A stretch of 64,000 nucleotides of DNA from Schauerella fraxinea (GCA_030849945.1 JAVDKK010000006.1:186001-250000); one strand, 5' to 3'; numbered from the stretch's first letter, positions 9,283 through 18,441 are shown. A program made the numbers and translations. The notes: generated from the sequence alone by a model not told the origin.

Positions 9283-9311
9283 ATATTAGATCGTGCACGA
9301 TCTAATTGCAA
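9283..9311 (-). promoter_or_regulatory. ohrR promoter with embedded 22-bp palindrome
   Basis: On the minus strand -35 TTGCAA (9311-9306) and -10 TAATAT (9288-9283) are separated by exactly 17 bp. Almost all of that spacer is a perfect 22-bp palindrome at 9285-9306 (half-site ATTAGATCGTG). Bound OhrR would occlude RNA polymerase, so autorepression is expected. The predicted start of transcription coincides with the ATG at 9276. Confidence 0.75.
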
Positions 9312-9384
9312 GCGACTTTTTGCAGAGGCGTGTTTATCGAAGCGTGTGAGATGACTGCTATCGAAGCGACGGGCGCCGCCAGTC

Positions 9385-10485
9385 CTACGGCGCGCGATCC
9401 ACGGCCGAGGGTTCGGCCCACGCGGCCCACAGCACCACCAGCACCGTCATCAGCGCCGGGCCGATGAAAAGGCCCACCAGCCCGAAGGTTTTTGCGCCGC
9501 CCAGGATGCCGAAGAGCACCAGCAAAAACGGCAGTCGCGTTGTGCTGCCGATCAGCATCGGCCGCACGAAATGCTCAGCGATGAACACGACGACGCAACC
9601 CACCGCAAAGACGGCGATGGCGGCCACCGTTGCGCCTGAGCCGAAAAGCCAAAGCGCCACGGCGGCAAAGACGAGCGGAGCGCAAAACGGCAGCATCGCC
9701 GCGATCGCAGTCACGAGCCCGAGCAGGGCGCCGTGCGGTACCCCGGCCACCACGTACGCAATACCGAGCAGCACGCCTTCGCCCAGGCCGACCAGCACCA
9801 GGCCCGCCACCGTGCCGCGAACCGCATCGGCCATGCGGCGCAACAGACTGGTGCCGGCAGCGCCAAAGACGCGGCTGCTGGCGTCCAGCAACTGCTGGCC
9901 CAGTCGCGCACCGCTGCGAAATACAAAAAACAACGTGAGGAGCATGAAGCTGACGATCAGCAATCCATGCACCACATGGCCGCCGATGCTGCGCGTGGCG
10001 GCCAGGAAGGAGACGCCGCGCAGGCTTTGCGTGACCGGCGAGTCGGCCAATGGGCCAGTGAGGTTGTTTTGCCACCAAACGGAGGCTTGTTCGCCGCCCC
10101 ACGGCAGACGTTGCAACAGATCGGGCGCGGGAAACCCTTCGGCCATCACGCGATGCACCCAGTGCGACAGCTCGCGCGCTTCGGCCGCAGCCTGCACCGC
10201 CACCAGTAGAAACGGTACGGCGAGCACGACCCCCACACCGACCGCCAGCAACAGGGCAAGCAGGGCGCGTTGCCGTGCCAGCAGCGGCTGGCGTTCCAGG
10301 CGATGCAGCAGTGGCCATAACGCGATCGCGATGACGCCGGTCCAGATCAGCGCGGGAATGAAGTCGCGCAGCGTCCAGATCGAGATAGCCACGAGTGCCG
10401 TATAGAGCGCGGCGCGCGCCTGCCTCTGGCGGCGGTTGGGGCCGGTAGCGGCATCGTCGAACAAGGAATCGCGATCGGATTGCAT
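9385..10485 (-). CDS. AI-2E family (PerM/UPF0118) transporter
   Basis: Multispanning inner-membrane protein of 366 residues with the family layout: two N-terminal helix pairs, a soluble stretch (about 105-180), then four to five C-terminal helices. The typical tail motif includes EHFVRPMLIGSTTRLPFLLV and GILGGAKTFGLVGLFIGP. Members have been tied to autoinducer-2 export or cation/proton exchange; the substrate here is open. It stands alone, 108 bp downstream of ohrR on the opposite side of the operator. Confidence 0.85.
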   Translation of the reverse strand: MQSDRDSLFDDAATGPNRRQRQARAALYTALVAISIWTLRDFIPALIWTGVIAIALWPLLHRLERQPLLARQRALLALLLAVGVGVVLAVPFLLVAVQAAAEARELSHWVHRVMAEGFPAPDLLQRLPWGGEQASVWWQNNLTGPLADSPVTQSLRGVSFLAATRSIGGHVVHGLLIVSFMLLTLFFVFRSGARLGQQLLDASSRVFGAAGTSLLRRMADAVRGTVAGLVLVGLGEGVLLGIAYVVAGVPHGALLGLVTAIAAMLPFCAPLVFAAVALWLFGSGATVAAIAVFAVGCVVVFIAEHFVRPMLIGSTTRLPFLLVLFGILGGAKTFGLVGLFIGPALMTVLVVLWAAWAEPSAVDRAP

Positions 10486-10583
10486 GGCTTCAGTCTACTG
10501 CGTGCAGCGCGAAAAAAGCAGGTCTGCGCGCGACGGTAAAACGGGCGGGGCGCGCGTGCTGCCCGCCGCCCAGCGCTCACACC

Positions 10584-11294
10584 TTACGGCACCGGCGCAT
10601 GTTGCGTGTCGCTTACGCGATAGCGCAACCACACCGCGCCGTCGGCTTGCGGTTCGGCCGAGATGAGTGTGAGGTAGGACGGTTGCTTCCAGGCATCCAT
10701 GGCAATTTCGAACGACCCCGGATGATCGCTTCGGCCATCCACCAACGGCAGAATGAGCACGCTGACTTCGTCGACCAGGCCCGCATTGACGAACGCGCCG
10801 CTCACATGCGGCCCGCCTTCCACGATCAGGCGTTCGGTGCCCAGCTCGCGTTGAAGTACGTCGACCACGTGCGCCAGGTCGATCTCGGTTTTGCCGCCAA
10901 AAATGTACGACACCTCGATCGACTGCAAGTAGGCCAGATAATCGTCCGGCACGCTTTCTGTCAGCACCTCGACCACATGCGAATCGAGCGCGGTGTTCTT
11001 TTTCCAGGCCACCTTGCCGTGCGGGTCGATCGACACGGCATATTGATCGGCGTCACGCACTGCAAAGTAGTCGGTGCGGGGGATCGGTGCTTTGGCCAGA
11101 CCCGACGGATAATCGTCGCCATGGGCGATTTCCTGCATCGTGACGCGGCCGCAAATCCAGGCATTGCCCTTGAAGTCTTTCGCCGTTTTCTCGTAGAGCT
11201 CGCCGGCGGCCTTCTTGAAGGGGCGATCCCAGTTGTCGGTCAGGCTGCGGCCATCGACTGCGGACATCATGTGGCAGATCACGTAGGGTTTCAT
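10584..11294 (-). CDS. RibD C-terminal / dihydrofolate reductase-like oxidoreductase
   Basis: 236 residues of the RibD-C fold, an NADPH-dependent reductase related to DHFR. Landmarks are the start VICHMMSAVDGR, the cofactor-loop segment AWICGRVTM, and IVEGGPHVSGAFVNAGLVDE, the RibD-C glycine motif. There is no deaminase domain and no riboflavin gene nearby, so a role in riboflavin synthesis is unlikely; such stand-alone enzymes act on unidentified substrates. GGAAC precedes the ATG. Confidence 0.8.
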   Translation of the reverse strand: MKPYVICHMMSAVDGRSLTDNWDRPFKKAAGELYEKTAKDFKGNAWICGRVTMQEIAHGDDYPSGLAKAPIPRTDYFAVRDADQYAVSIDPHGKVAWKKNTALDSHVVEVLTESVPDDYLAYLQSIEVSYIFGGKTEIDLAHVVDVLQRELGTERLIVEGGPHVSGAFVNAGLVDEVSVLILPLVDGRSDHPGSFEIAMDAWKQPSYLTLISAEPQADGAVWLRYRVSDTQHAPVP

Positions 11295-11369
11295 GCGGGT
11301 TCCATCGCTAAAGAGGCAGAGAACCCTCGGCGAGCAAGCCCGATGCCTGTCGTGTTCGAGGCACGGGGC

Positions 11370-12551
11370 TCAGGCCGGTGCGTGCGAGAGGGCGCGCCGA
11401 CTGCGCAGTACCGACACCACGAACAAGACGAATCCGCCCGCAGCCAGGGCGGCGCCGATGTATCCGGTTGACGTCCAGCCCCAGCCGGCGTCGATCGCAC
11501 GCCCACCCAGCCAGGCGCCCAAGGCGTTCGCGATATTGAAGGCCGAGTGATTGAGCGACGCGGCCAAGGTTTGCGCGTCGGCCGCGACATCCATCAGTCG
11601 GATCTGCAGCGCTGGTACGAGCGCCACGCCGGTGCCGATCAGCAAAATGCTCAGGAACGCGGACCAGGGCTGCGTGGCCATCAAGGGAAAGAGCGCCAGC
11701 ACCAGCACACTCCACACCAGCACGCCGCCGATGGTGGCCGTGAGGGCGCGATCCGCGAGCGCGCCGCCCGCAATATTGCCGATGATCATGCCCAAACCGA
11801 ACACCCCCAGCGCAATCGGCACGGTATGCGTCGACAGGCCGGTGACCTCGGTGAGTGTGGGCGCGATGTAGCTGAACACGGCAAACAGGCCGCCAAATCC
11901 GACCGCGCCGATGCCCAGCGTGAGCCAGACTTGTTCGCGCTTGAGTGCGCCCAGTTCGGCGAGCGGGCTGCTCGACGCGCCGGCGGCCGCTGCCGGAAGA
12001 AAGCGATGCAGCAGCACCAGCGTGATGACGGCGATGCCGCCGACCGCCGCAAAGGCGTAGCGCCAGCCCAGCCATTGCCCCAGGCCGGTCGCGAGTGGAT
12101 TGCCGATCAAGGCTGCGACCGTGAGCCCCAGCATCACGCGGCCGATGGCCTGGCCTCGCTTGTTGGGCGCCACCATCGACGCGGCGACCAGCGCGGCCAC
12201 GCCGAAATAGGCGCCGTGCGGCAGGCCTGCAATGAAGCGGAAGGCCATCAGGCTGTCGTAACCCGGCGCCAGCGCGCTGGCGAAGTTGCCCAGGGCAAAC
12301 AGCGCCATCAGGGCAAAGAGCAGGGCGCGGCGCGACCAGCGTGCGGCAATGACCGCGATCAATGGCGCGCCCACGACCACGCCGATGGCGTAGGCGCTGA
12401 TGAGATGTCCCACGGCGGGCGCGGAGACCTGAAGATTTTCCGCCACATCGGGCAGCAAGCCCATGATGGCGAATTCGCCGGTGCCGATGCCGAAGCCGCC
12501 GACGGCCAAGGCCAATGCGGCCCACCGGGTGGAGGGTGTAGATGAAGTCAT
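11370..12551 (-). CDS. MFS transporter, AraJ-like DHA1 efflux type
   Basis: Twelve-helix major facilitator of 393 residues. It opens with LALAVGGFGIGTGEFAIMG and has FIAGLPHGAYFG in helix 4, both characteristic of the AraJ/arabinose-efflux and drug-exporter DHA1 group, and a second-half opener GIGAVGFGGLFAVFSYIAP. Probable role: proton-driven export of a sugar or drug. ATG 12551 puts the first helix in the normal place; ATG 12572 is in frame and has a slightly better GGAAA site. It is divergent from the next gene. Confidence 0.82.
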   Translation of the reverse strand: MTSSTPSTRWAALALAVGGFGIGTGEFAIMGLLPDVAENLQVSAPAVGHLISAYAIGVVVGAPLIAVIAARWSRRALLFALMALFALGNFASALAPGYDSLMAFRFIAGLPHGAYFGVAALVAASMVAPNKRGQAIGRVMLGLTVAALIGNPLATGLGQWLGWRYAFAAVGGIAVITLVLLHRFLPAAAAGASSSPLAELGALKREQVWLTLGIGAVGFGGLFAVFSYIAPTLTEVTGLSTHTVPIALGVFGLGMIIGNIAGGALADRALTATIGGVLVWSVLVLALFPLMATQPWSAFLSILLIGTGVALVPALQIRLMDVAADAQTLAASLNHSAFNIANALGAWLGGRAIDAGWGWTSTGYIGAALAAGGFVLFVVSVLRSRRALSHAPA

Positions 12552-12756
12552 GTGTGTCGCTGCTGCGCGCATGCCGTTTTCCGGGTCTTCTGGCAGCAGG
12601 CGCACAGTGTAGCGTTCGTGCCTTGCAGGCAATTGAATGCGCGGCGTGTCCACGCCTGGCGGGCACCGGAAAGTCACCGTGGCCCATGCTCTGGCCTGCA
12701 ATCGAATGCACTACACTCGATGCTCAATTCCATTCATTTTTTGAGACGATCGACGC

Positions 12757-13959
12757 ATGACGACCCCGCTCGCGCGCGAAATGCGCATTCTCAATCGCAT
12801 CACCGCCATTCCCGCTCTGCTGAAAGTGGTCAGCACCCTGACGGGTATCCGCTTCGTGACCATTACGCGCTGGGACGGCGCGGCCTGGGCCGCATGCGCC
12901 ATTCATGACGGCGCTGCCGTGGCGCTTGATGGCAGTGGTGAACTCGACGCGGTGACTGCCATCAGCACCCACGTACGCGCCACGGGCGAGCCGGTCTACG
13001 CCTGGAATGCGGCCGAGGCTGCGCGCGGCGAACCGTTTACTGCCGCTGGATTCAAGAATTTCTTCGCCGTGCCGATCCACCGCAAGGACGGCAGCTTTTT
13101 CGGGGCCTTGTGTGGGCTCGATCGACGTGCCACGCGTGACGCCAATCCGGCTTCGGAAGAAGCGCTGGGCGTGTTTGCCGATCTGATCGGGGCGCAGCTC
13201 GAAGCCGAGCAACGCCATGAAGACGGCGTCAATGCGCTCACGGCCAAGAACAACGAGGCGCGTCAACGCGATCGTTTCATCGGCATGCTGGGCCACGATT
13301 TGCGCAACCCCCTGCACGCCACGCTGGCGGCCGTTGAGATGCTGCAGCGTAAGCAGATGGAGCCCAAGGCCTACAACCTGGCCAAGATGGTCGAGACCAG
13401 TACCTTGCGCATGTCCAAGCTCGTCGAAGATCTGCTCGACTTCGCACGCGGGCAATTGACAGGCGGCATCCCGGTGCGACTGGAACGCCATCGCGATTTG
13501 CGGTTCGAACTCGAGAATATCGTCCAGGAATTGCGCAATGCGAATCCCGAACGCACCATCGTCGCCGAGATTGCCGACTGCGGCCATGTGGTGGCCGACA
13601 AAGCGCGCCTGGCGCAGTTGGCCTCCAATCTATTGGGCAATGCCATCCAGCACGGCGCGCCGGATGAACCGGTAGGCATCCGCGTCGAGTGCAGCAATGG
13701 CACCTTCGTCTTGTCGGTATCCAACTCCGGTCCGCAGATCGCACCTGAGGTGCTGCAAAATCTCTTCACACCTTACTTTCGTTCGAGTGGCGAAGATACG
13801 GGCCGACGTACCGGGCATGGCTTGGGGCTTTACATCTGCGCCGAAATTGCCAAGGCCCATGCCGGCACGTTGGTCGCCTCGTCCCTGCCGGATGGCGGCA
13901 CAACGGTCACGTTGACGTTCCCCGAACAGCCTGCGGCGCAGTCGGCAGCAGCGGCCTGA
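12757..13959 (+). CDS. GAF-domain sensor histidine kinase
   Basis: Soluble two-component sensor kinase without membrane segments. Residues 1-155 form a GAF domain (FVTITRWDGAAW through FFAVPIHRKDGSFFGALCG), followed by a short coiled coil. HisKA is next, with phospho-acceptor His about residue 180 in GMLGHDLRNPLHATL. HATPase_c has the N-box ASNLLGNAIQHG and the G-box GHGLGLYICAEIAKAH. No response regulator lies beside it. It converges with the LOV kinase across only 25 bp. The ligand of the GAF domain is unknown. Confidence 0.88.
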   Translation: MTTPLAREMRILNRITAIPALLKVVSTLTGIRFVTITRWDGAAWAACAIHDGAAVALDGSGELDAVTAISTHVRATGEPVYAWNAAEAARGEPFTAAGFKNFFAVPIHRKDGSFFGALCGLDRRATRDANPASEEALGVFADLIGAQLEAEQRHEDGVNALTAKNNEARQRDRFIGMLGHDLRNPLHATLAAVEMLQRKQMEPKAYNLAKMVETSTLRMSKLVEDLLDFARGQLTGGIPVRLERHRDLRFELENIVQELRNANPERTIVAEIADCGHVVADKARLAQLASNLLGNAIQHGAPDEPVGIRVECSNGTFVLSVSNSGPQIAPEVLQNLFTPYFRSSGEDTGRRTGHGLGLYICAEIAKAHAGTLVASSLPDGGTTVTLTFPEQPAAQSAAAA

Positions 13960-13984
13960 TCGCGGCGTCGGCTGGGCCGCCAGA

Positions 13985-15601
13985 CTATAAGCCCGTGTGA
14001 CCTTCGAATACGATGCGCACGCGACGCGCCAGATCCGTCTGGCGGTAGGGTTTGTGCAGCACATCGAAGCGCTCGCCCGACGCATCGGTGCGCTCGATCG
14101 ATTCGTCGGCGTAACCCGTGGTCAACAGCACCTTGATATCCGGATGCCGCTTGATTGCTTCGCGCGCCAGCATCACGCCGTTCATATTGCCCGGCATGAT
14201 CACGTCGGAGAAGAGCAGATCCACGCCGCCCAATGCCGCCATCTGGGTCAAGGCGTCGTGCGGGCTGTACGAGACGTGCACGGTGTAGCCCGCTTCTTCG
14301 AGCATGGCCTGCGCCAAGTCGGCCACTTCGGGTCGATCGTCGACCACCATCACCGTTTCCGCGCCGGGTTGATCGATAGCGCGCGGCGCCAGCGTACGGG
14401 TCTCGACGTCGCCCTCGGCTACGGGGAAATACAGCGCGATCGTGGTGCCGGCGCCCGGTTCGGAAGCGACCGTTACCGTGCCGCCGGACTGTTTGGCAAA
14501 GCCGTACACCATCGACAGGCCCAGGCCGATGCCTTGGCCTTCTTCCTTCGTTGTGAAAAACGGATCGAGCACGCGCCCGATAATGTCGGGGTCAATTCCC
14601 GAGCCGTTATCGACGATCTCGAGTTTCACGTAGCGGCCCGGGCGCAAATCGTTGATCGTATCGGTCTCGTCGACGATCACACGGGTCGCGGTTGCGATGT
14701 GGACACGCCGGGCATCGCGTCCGGCCAGCGCATCGCGTGAATTCATCAGCACATTGAGCAGGGCCACTTCGATTTGCGTGGGATCCAGCTTGGCATTGGG
14801 CAAGTCGCTTTCGAGCGTGACCGACAAATCGACCTCCGCGCCGATCGTGCGTCGCATCAGGTCCGATAGCTTGTTCAACACCGCATTCAAGTTGACGGTA
14901 CGGCCATCCAGACGCTGCTTGCGCGAGAAGGCGAGCAACTGTTGCGTGAGCGTGGAGGCCCGCGACACCGCCTGCTTCACGCTATCGATGGTTTGCTGCG
15001 TGCGTTCGGGCGTGAACGGGCGCCGCGTCCCCTTGAGCGACATCTCCATCAAATCGAGATGGCCTACCATTACTTGCAGCAGGTTATTGAAGTCGTGAGC
15101 GATGCCACCCGTGAGCTGGCCGAGCGCTTCCATTTTCTGCGCCTGACGCAGAGCGTCCTCGGCATCGCGCCGACGACTCACATCCAATTGCGACGCGAAG
15201 AAATAGAGCAGTTCGCCCGAGGGCGCATACACCGGCGAGATGAAGAGGGCATTCCAGAAGGTCGACCCGTCCTTGCGGTAATTCAGGATTTCGGTCGCCA
15301 TCTCGCGATTTTCGGCCAGTGCGGATCGAATCACTTGAACGCTGCGCCGATCCGTCTCGGGGCCTTGCAGAAAACGGCAGTTGCGCCCGAGCACGTCGCG
15401 CTCGCTGTAACCCGTCATCTCCAGAAAAGCATCGTTGGCGAAAATGATCGGATAGTCGGGTTGGCGCGCATCCACGATGGTCATGGGCATGCGGGTTTTT
15501 TCAACGGCGGCGAAGAAAACGCCATCACGGTGGGCGCTCATATCCGCTAAAGCTGCATGGTGCGCCGCGACGTCGTCGCGGAGAATATCGTCAGGACTCA
15601 T
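13985..15601 (-). CDS. LOV-domain blue-light hybrid histidine kinase
   Basis: The N-terminal PAS domain (about 30-150) carries the LOV signature GRNCRFLQG with the flavin-adduct cysteine at C75, then YRKDGSTFWNALFISPV and a Gln-containing last strand (FFASQLDVSRR). These are what distinguish FMN-binding LOV photosensors from ordinary PAS. Next come HisKA (H169 in GGIAHDFNNLLQ), HATPase_c (GQGIGLGLSMVYGF) and a C-terminal receiver (VMVVDDRPEVA, phospho-acceptor D466 in LLFSDVIMP, Lys in VLHKPYRQ). Order and length (538) match the LOV-HK-receiver proteins of Pseudomonas syringae and Xanthomonas. Predicted to autophosphorylate in response to blue light in the cytoplasm. No clear ribosome site at ATG 15601. 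Confidence 0.9.
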   Translation of the reverse strand: MSPDDILRDDVAAHHAALADMSAHRDGVFFAAVEKTRMPMTIVDARQPDYPIIFANDAFLEMTGYSERDVLGRNCRFLQGPETDRRSVQVIRSALAENREMATEILNYRKDGSTFWNALFISPVYAPSGELLYFFASQLDVSRRRDAEDALRQAQKMEALGQLTGGIAHDFNNLLQVMVGHLDLMEMSLKGTRRPFTPERTQQTIDSVKQAVSRASTLTQQLLAFSRKQRLDGRTVNLNAVLNKLSDLMRRTIGAEVDLSVTLESDLPNAKLDPTQIEVALLNVLMNSRDALAGRDARRVHIATATRVIVDETDTINDLRPGRYVKLEIVDNGSGIDPDIIGRVLDPFFTTKEEGQGIGLGLSMVYGFAKQSGGTVTVASEPGAGTTIALYFPVAEGDVETRTLAPRAIDQPGAETVMVVDDRPEVADLAQAMLEEAGYTVHVSYSPHDALTQMAALGGVDLLFSDVIMPGNMNGVMLAREAIKRHPDIKVLLTTGYADESIERTDASGERFDVLHKPYRQTDLARRVRIVFEGHTGL

Positions 15602-15669
15602 TGGGTGCAGGCGGCAAACAGTGCATTTATATCGTGACGTCGGTTAGCAAGTTTCACGCCTAAAAACCG

Positions 15670-16554
15670 CTAGGGCACGTTACGGCGCGCCGTTGCGGCG
15701 CATCCTGCCGAGGCGGCGACAATGCAGCCGATCGCACCCCATTGCGTGGCAGTGAGCTGCTCATGCAGCACCACCAGGCCGGCCAGTGCGCCCATCGCCG
15801 GTTCCAGACTCAACAACACCCCGAACGTCTTGCGCGGCAAGTGCCGCAGCGCCACCATCTCCAGGGAGTACGGGATGGCGCTGGACAACACGCCCACGGC
15901 GATGCCGCTCACGATCAATGCGGGGGTCAGGAGCGCGCTGCCGGCTTCAGCCACGCCAAAAGGCAGCGCCACCAATGCCGCCACGGTGAGCCCCAGGGAG
16001 GTGGCCTGGCCGCCGTGCATATGCCCGGCCCGCTTGCCGAAGATGATGTAGAACGCCCAGCACACGCCGGCGCCCAGGGCATACGCCACGCCGGTAGGAT
16101 CGAGCGACTGCACGCTTTGCCCGGACGGAATGAGCAGCAGCAGGCCACCCAGCGCCAGCGCGATCCACACGAAATCCAGCGCACGACGCGACGCCAGCAG
16201 GGCCAACGTGAGCGGGCCGGTAAATTCAAGCGCGATTGCAATGCCGAGCGGCAGCGTGCGCAGCGACATATAAAACAGCAGATTCAGGCAGGCCAGCGTG
16301 ACGCCGTAGAGCACGACGCGGCCGGCGTCGGCGCGCGAGAGCGGCATGCGCCAGGGCCGCCAGATGACCAGCAAAATCAGCGCGGCCACGGTAATGCGGT
16401 AGGCCGTGGTGCCTTGCGCGCCGACGGCGGGAAACAAGGTTTTGCCGAACGAGGTGCCGATACAGAGCGATGCCATCGATCCGATCAACGCAAAGATGGG
16501 TAGCCACAAAGGCTTGGTGGCAGGAGCGGTAGAGACGGGTGAGGCGGAGGTCAT
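15670..16554 (-). CDS. rhtA: Threonine/homoserine exporter
   Basis: Ten-helix DMT/EamA exporter of 294 residues. It parallels E. coli RhtA (295) along its length: KPLWLPIFALIGSMAS at the start, LPLGIAIALEFTGPLTLAL, GAGVCWAFYIIFGKRAG, SSAIPYSLEMVALRHLPRKT and LSLEPAMGALAG. Expected role: proton-driven efflux of threonine and homoserine. Single gene; no operon partner. Confidence 0.85.
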   Translation of the reverse strand: MTSASPVSTAPATKPLWLPIFALIGSMASLCIGTSFGKTLFPAVGAQGTTAYRITVAALILLVIWRPWRMPLSRADAGRVVLYGVTLACLNLLFYMSLRTLPLGIAIALEFTGPLTLALLASRRALDFVWIALALGGLLLLIPSGQSVQSLDPTGVAYALGAGVCWAFYIIFGKRAGHMHGGQATSLGLTVAALVALPFGVAEAGSALLTPALIVSGIAVGVLSSAIPYSLEMVALRHLPRKTFGVLLSLEPAMGALAGLVVLHEQLTATQWGAIGCIVAASAGCAATARRNVP

Positions 16555-16713
16555 CGGACAACTAAAGGGAAGATTTTTGCTGCACCCTGCTCGGGCTTAG
16601 CGCGCCCAAGCATTGTAGTGAATGCGGCGGGCGCGTCGTTAGTGAAGCAGTTGTCAGTCATGTGCAAGAGTGCGCTACAGTGCTGCGGTCTTCAACTCAC
16701 GAGAATGCGGATC

Positions 16714-18273
16714 ATGAACGGCGCTGACAGCCTGTGCGACACCTTGCTCGCCAATGACGTGGATGTGTGCTTTGCCAACCCCGGCACCTCCGAAATGCAC
16801 TTTGTTGCCGCGCTGGATCGCAAGCCGCGGTTGCGTTGCATCCTGGGATTGTTCGAAGGCGTGGTGACCGGCGCCGCCGATGGCTATGCGCGGATGGCCG
16901 ATCGGCCGGCAGCCACGTTGCTGCACCTGGGGCCCGGACTGGGCAATGGACTGGCCAATCTGCACAACGCCAAACGCGCACGTACCCCGATGGTCAACAT
17001 CGTGGGCGACCACGCGACCTATCACGTCGGTTTCGATGCACCGCTCACCAGCGACATCGAGGGCGTGGCCCGGCCGATGTCGCATTGGGTCAAACGCAGC
17101 GAGCACGCCACCGCAATCGGTCGTGACGCGGCCGAAGCGATCGCCACCGCGCGCCAGGCGCCGGGCAATATCGCCACGTTGATTCTGCCGGCCGACACGG
17201 CCTGGACCGAACTGTCGGAGGCGCAAGCCGCGCCCGTGCGGGCCGACGTGCCCGCAGCACCCAAGACGACGGCTGAATGCGTGCGTGCCGCGGCCGCGGC
17301 GATACGCTCGGGCGAATCGACCACGTTGATGCTGGGCGGTGCGGCACTGCGCGAAGATGCGCTTGAGATCGCCGGACGCATCGCACAGGCGACGGGTGTG
17401 CGGCTGATCAGCGAAACGTCGAACAAACGTGTGTCGCGCGGGGGCGCTCGTACCCCCGTGGGTCGCTTGCCGTACCCGATCGATCTGGCGCTGCAGATGC
17501 TCTCGCAAGTGCGCCATCTGGTGCTGGTGGGCGCAGCCGACCCGGTGGCGTTTTTCGCCTATCCGGGCAAGCCCAGCCGCATCATGCCCGAGACTGGCAA
17601 CGTGGTGACGTTGGCCACGCCGGACCAGGATCTGGTGCAAGCGTTGTCATGGTTGGCCGATGAGCTGGGCATCGCGCCCACGGCGCCCCGGTTGCGGAGC
17701 GTGGCGGAATTGCCCCCGTTGCCTGCCGACGGCAAGCTCGATGGCCCGGCCATCAATCGCATCGTGGCGCGGCTGTTGCCTGACAACGCTATCGTCTGCG
17801 ACGAGTCGATCACGCAAGGCCGCGAATTCGCGCAGCTGGCCGAAGCATCGGCCCCGCACGATTGGCTGCAACTCACTGGCGGTGCGATCGGTATCGGCCT
17901 GCCGCTGTCCACCGGCGCCGCCGTGGCATGCCCGGATCGCAAGGTCGTCACGCTGCAGGCCGACGGCAGCGGCATGTATACGCTGCAAGCCTTGTGGACG
18001 CAGGCGCGTGAAGGCCTGAACTGCCTGACCGTGATTCTGGCCAATCGGACTTACGCCACCCTGCATGGCGAAATGATCAAGGTGGGCGTGACCGAACCGG
18101 ATCACAACGCGCGCCGCATGCTCGACCTGAATGCGCCGCCGCTGGATTGGGTGGCGCTTTCCAAAGGCATGGGCGTGGAAGCGGTGAGTGTCGATTCGAC
18201 GGGCGACTTCATCCGGGCCTTCGAGGCCGGGCTGAAGCACAACGGCCCGTTCGTGATCGAGGCACTGATCTAA
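16714..18273 (+). CDS. ThDP-dependent enzyme, acetolactate synthase large-subunit family
   Basis: 519 residues in the three-domain thiamine-diphosphate layout. The PYR domain has the catalytic Glu in LFEGVVTGAADGYARM; a central Rossmann-like domain follows; the PP domain has ITQGREFAQL, GGAIGIGLPLSTGAAVA and the metal/diphosphate segment ADGSGMYTLQALW. It is nearest to IlvB-like proteins and benzoylformate decarboxylases annotated only generically, and has no small subunit beside it, so it is probably a 2-oxoacid decarboxylase or lyase rather than anabolic ALS. ATG 16714 has GAGA 8-9 nt upstream; ATG 16705 is an alternative. IclR and a TctC receptor follow. The stop codon is the first of six phased TAA codons. 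Confidence 0.82.
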   Translation: MNGADSLCDTLLANDVDVCFANPGTSEMHFVAALDRKPRLRCILGLFEGVVTGAADGYARMADRPAATLLHLGPGLGNGLANLHNAKRARTPMVNIVGDHATYHVGFDAPLTSDIEGVARPMSHWVKRSEHATAIGRDAAEAIATARQAPGNIATLILPADTAWTELSEAQAAPVRADVPAAPKTTAECVRAAAAAIRSGESTTLMLGGAALREDALEIAGRIAQATGVRLISETSNKRVSRGGARTPVGRLPYPIDLALQMLSQVRHLVLVGAADPVAFFAYPGKPSRIMPETGNVVTLATPDQDLVQALSWLADELGIAPTAPRLRSVAELPPLPADGKLDGPAINRIVARLLPDNAIVCDESITQGREFAQLAEASAPHDWLQLTGGAIGIGLPLSTGAAVACPDRKVVTLQADGSGMYTLQALWTQAREGLNCLTVILANRTYATLHGEMIKVGVTEPDHNARRMLDLNAPPLDWVALSKGMGVEAVSVDSTGDFIRAFEAGLKHNGPFVIEALI

Positions 18274-18342
18274 GCGCCGATCTAAGCGCTGATTTAAGCG
18301 CTAATTTAAGCGCTAATTTAAGCGCCGCTCTAAGCGCAAATT
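18268..18342 (+). repeat. 12-bp tandem repeat, six copies, each with an in-frame TAA
   Basis: TAAGCG recurs at 18271, 18283, 18295, 18307, 18319 and 18331, exactly every 12 bp, with unit TAAGCGCYRATY. The first TAA is the stop of the upstream ThDP gene, so in its frame each unit reads stop-Ala-Leu/Pro-Ile. Copies 3-5 are nearly identical and copy 6 decays. Confidence 0.85.
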
Positions 18343-18441
18343 GATCGAAACGCCCGTCGATGCTAGCCCGCGTCGACGGGCGTCGTCCGCCTGCGGTGGC
18401 CGTTAAGTTCGATCGCCGTATGCGTTTGACCGTTGCACAGC

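Noticed and set aside
18268..18342. CRISPR-like array
   Set aside because: The unit is 12 bp with no unique spacers, so it is a simple tandem repeat.
18147..18344. Repeat protein reading ...DLSADLSANLSA across the 12-bp tandem repeat
   Set aside because: It is out of frame with the real ThDP gene and exists only because the 12-bp unit is open in this frame; no start signal.
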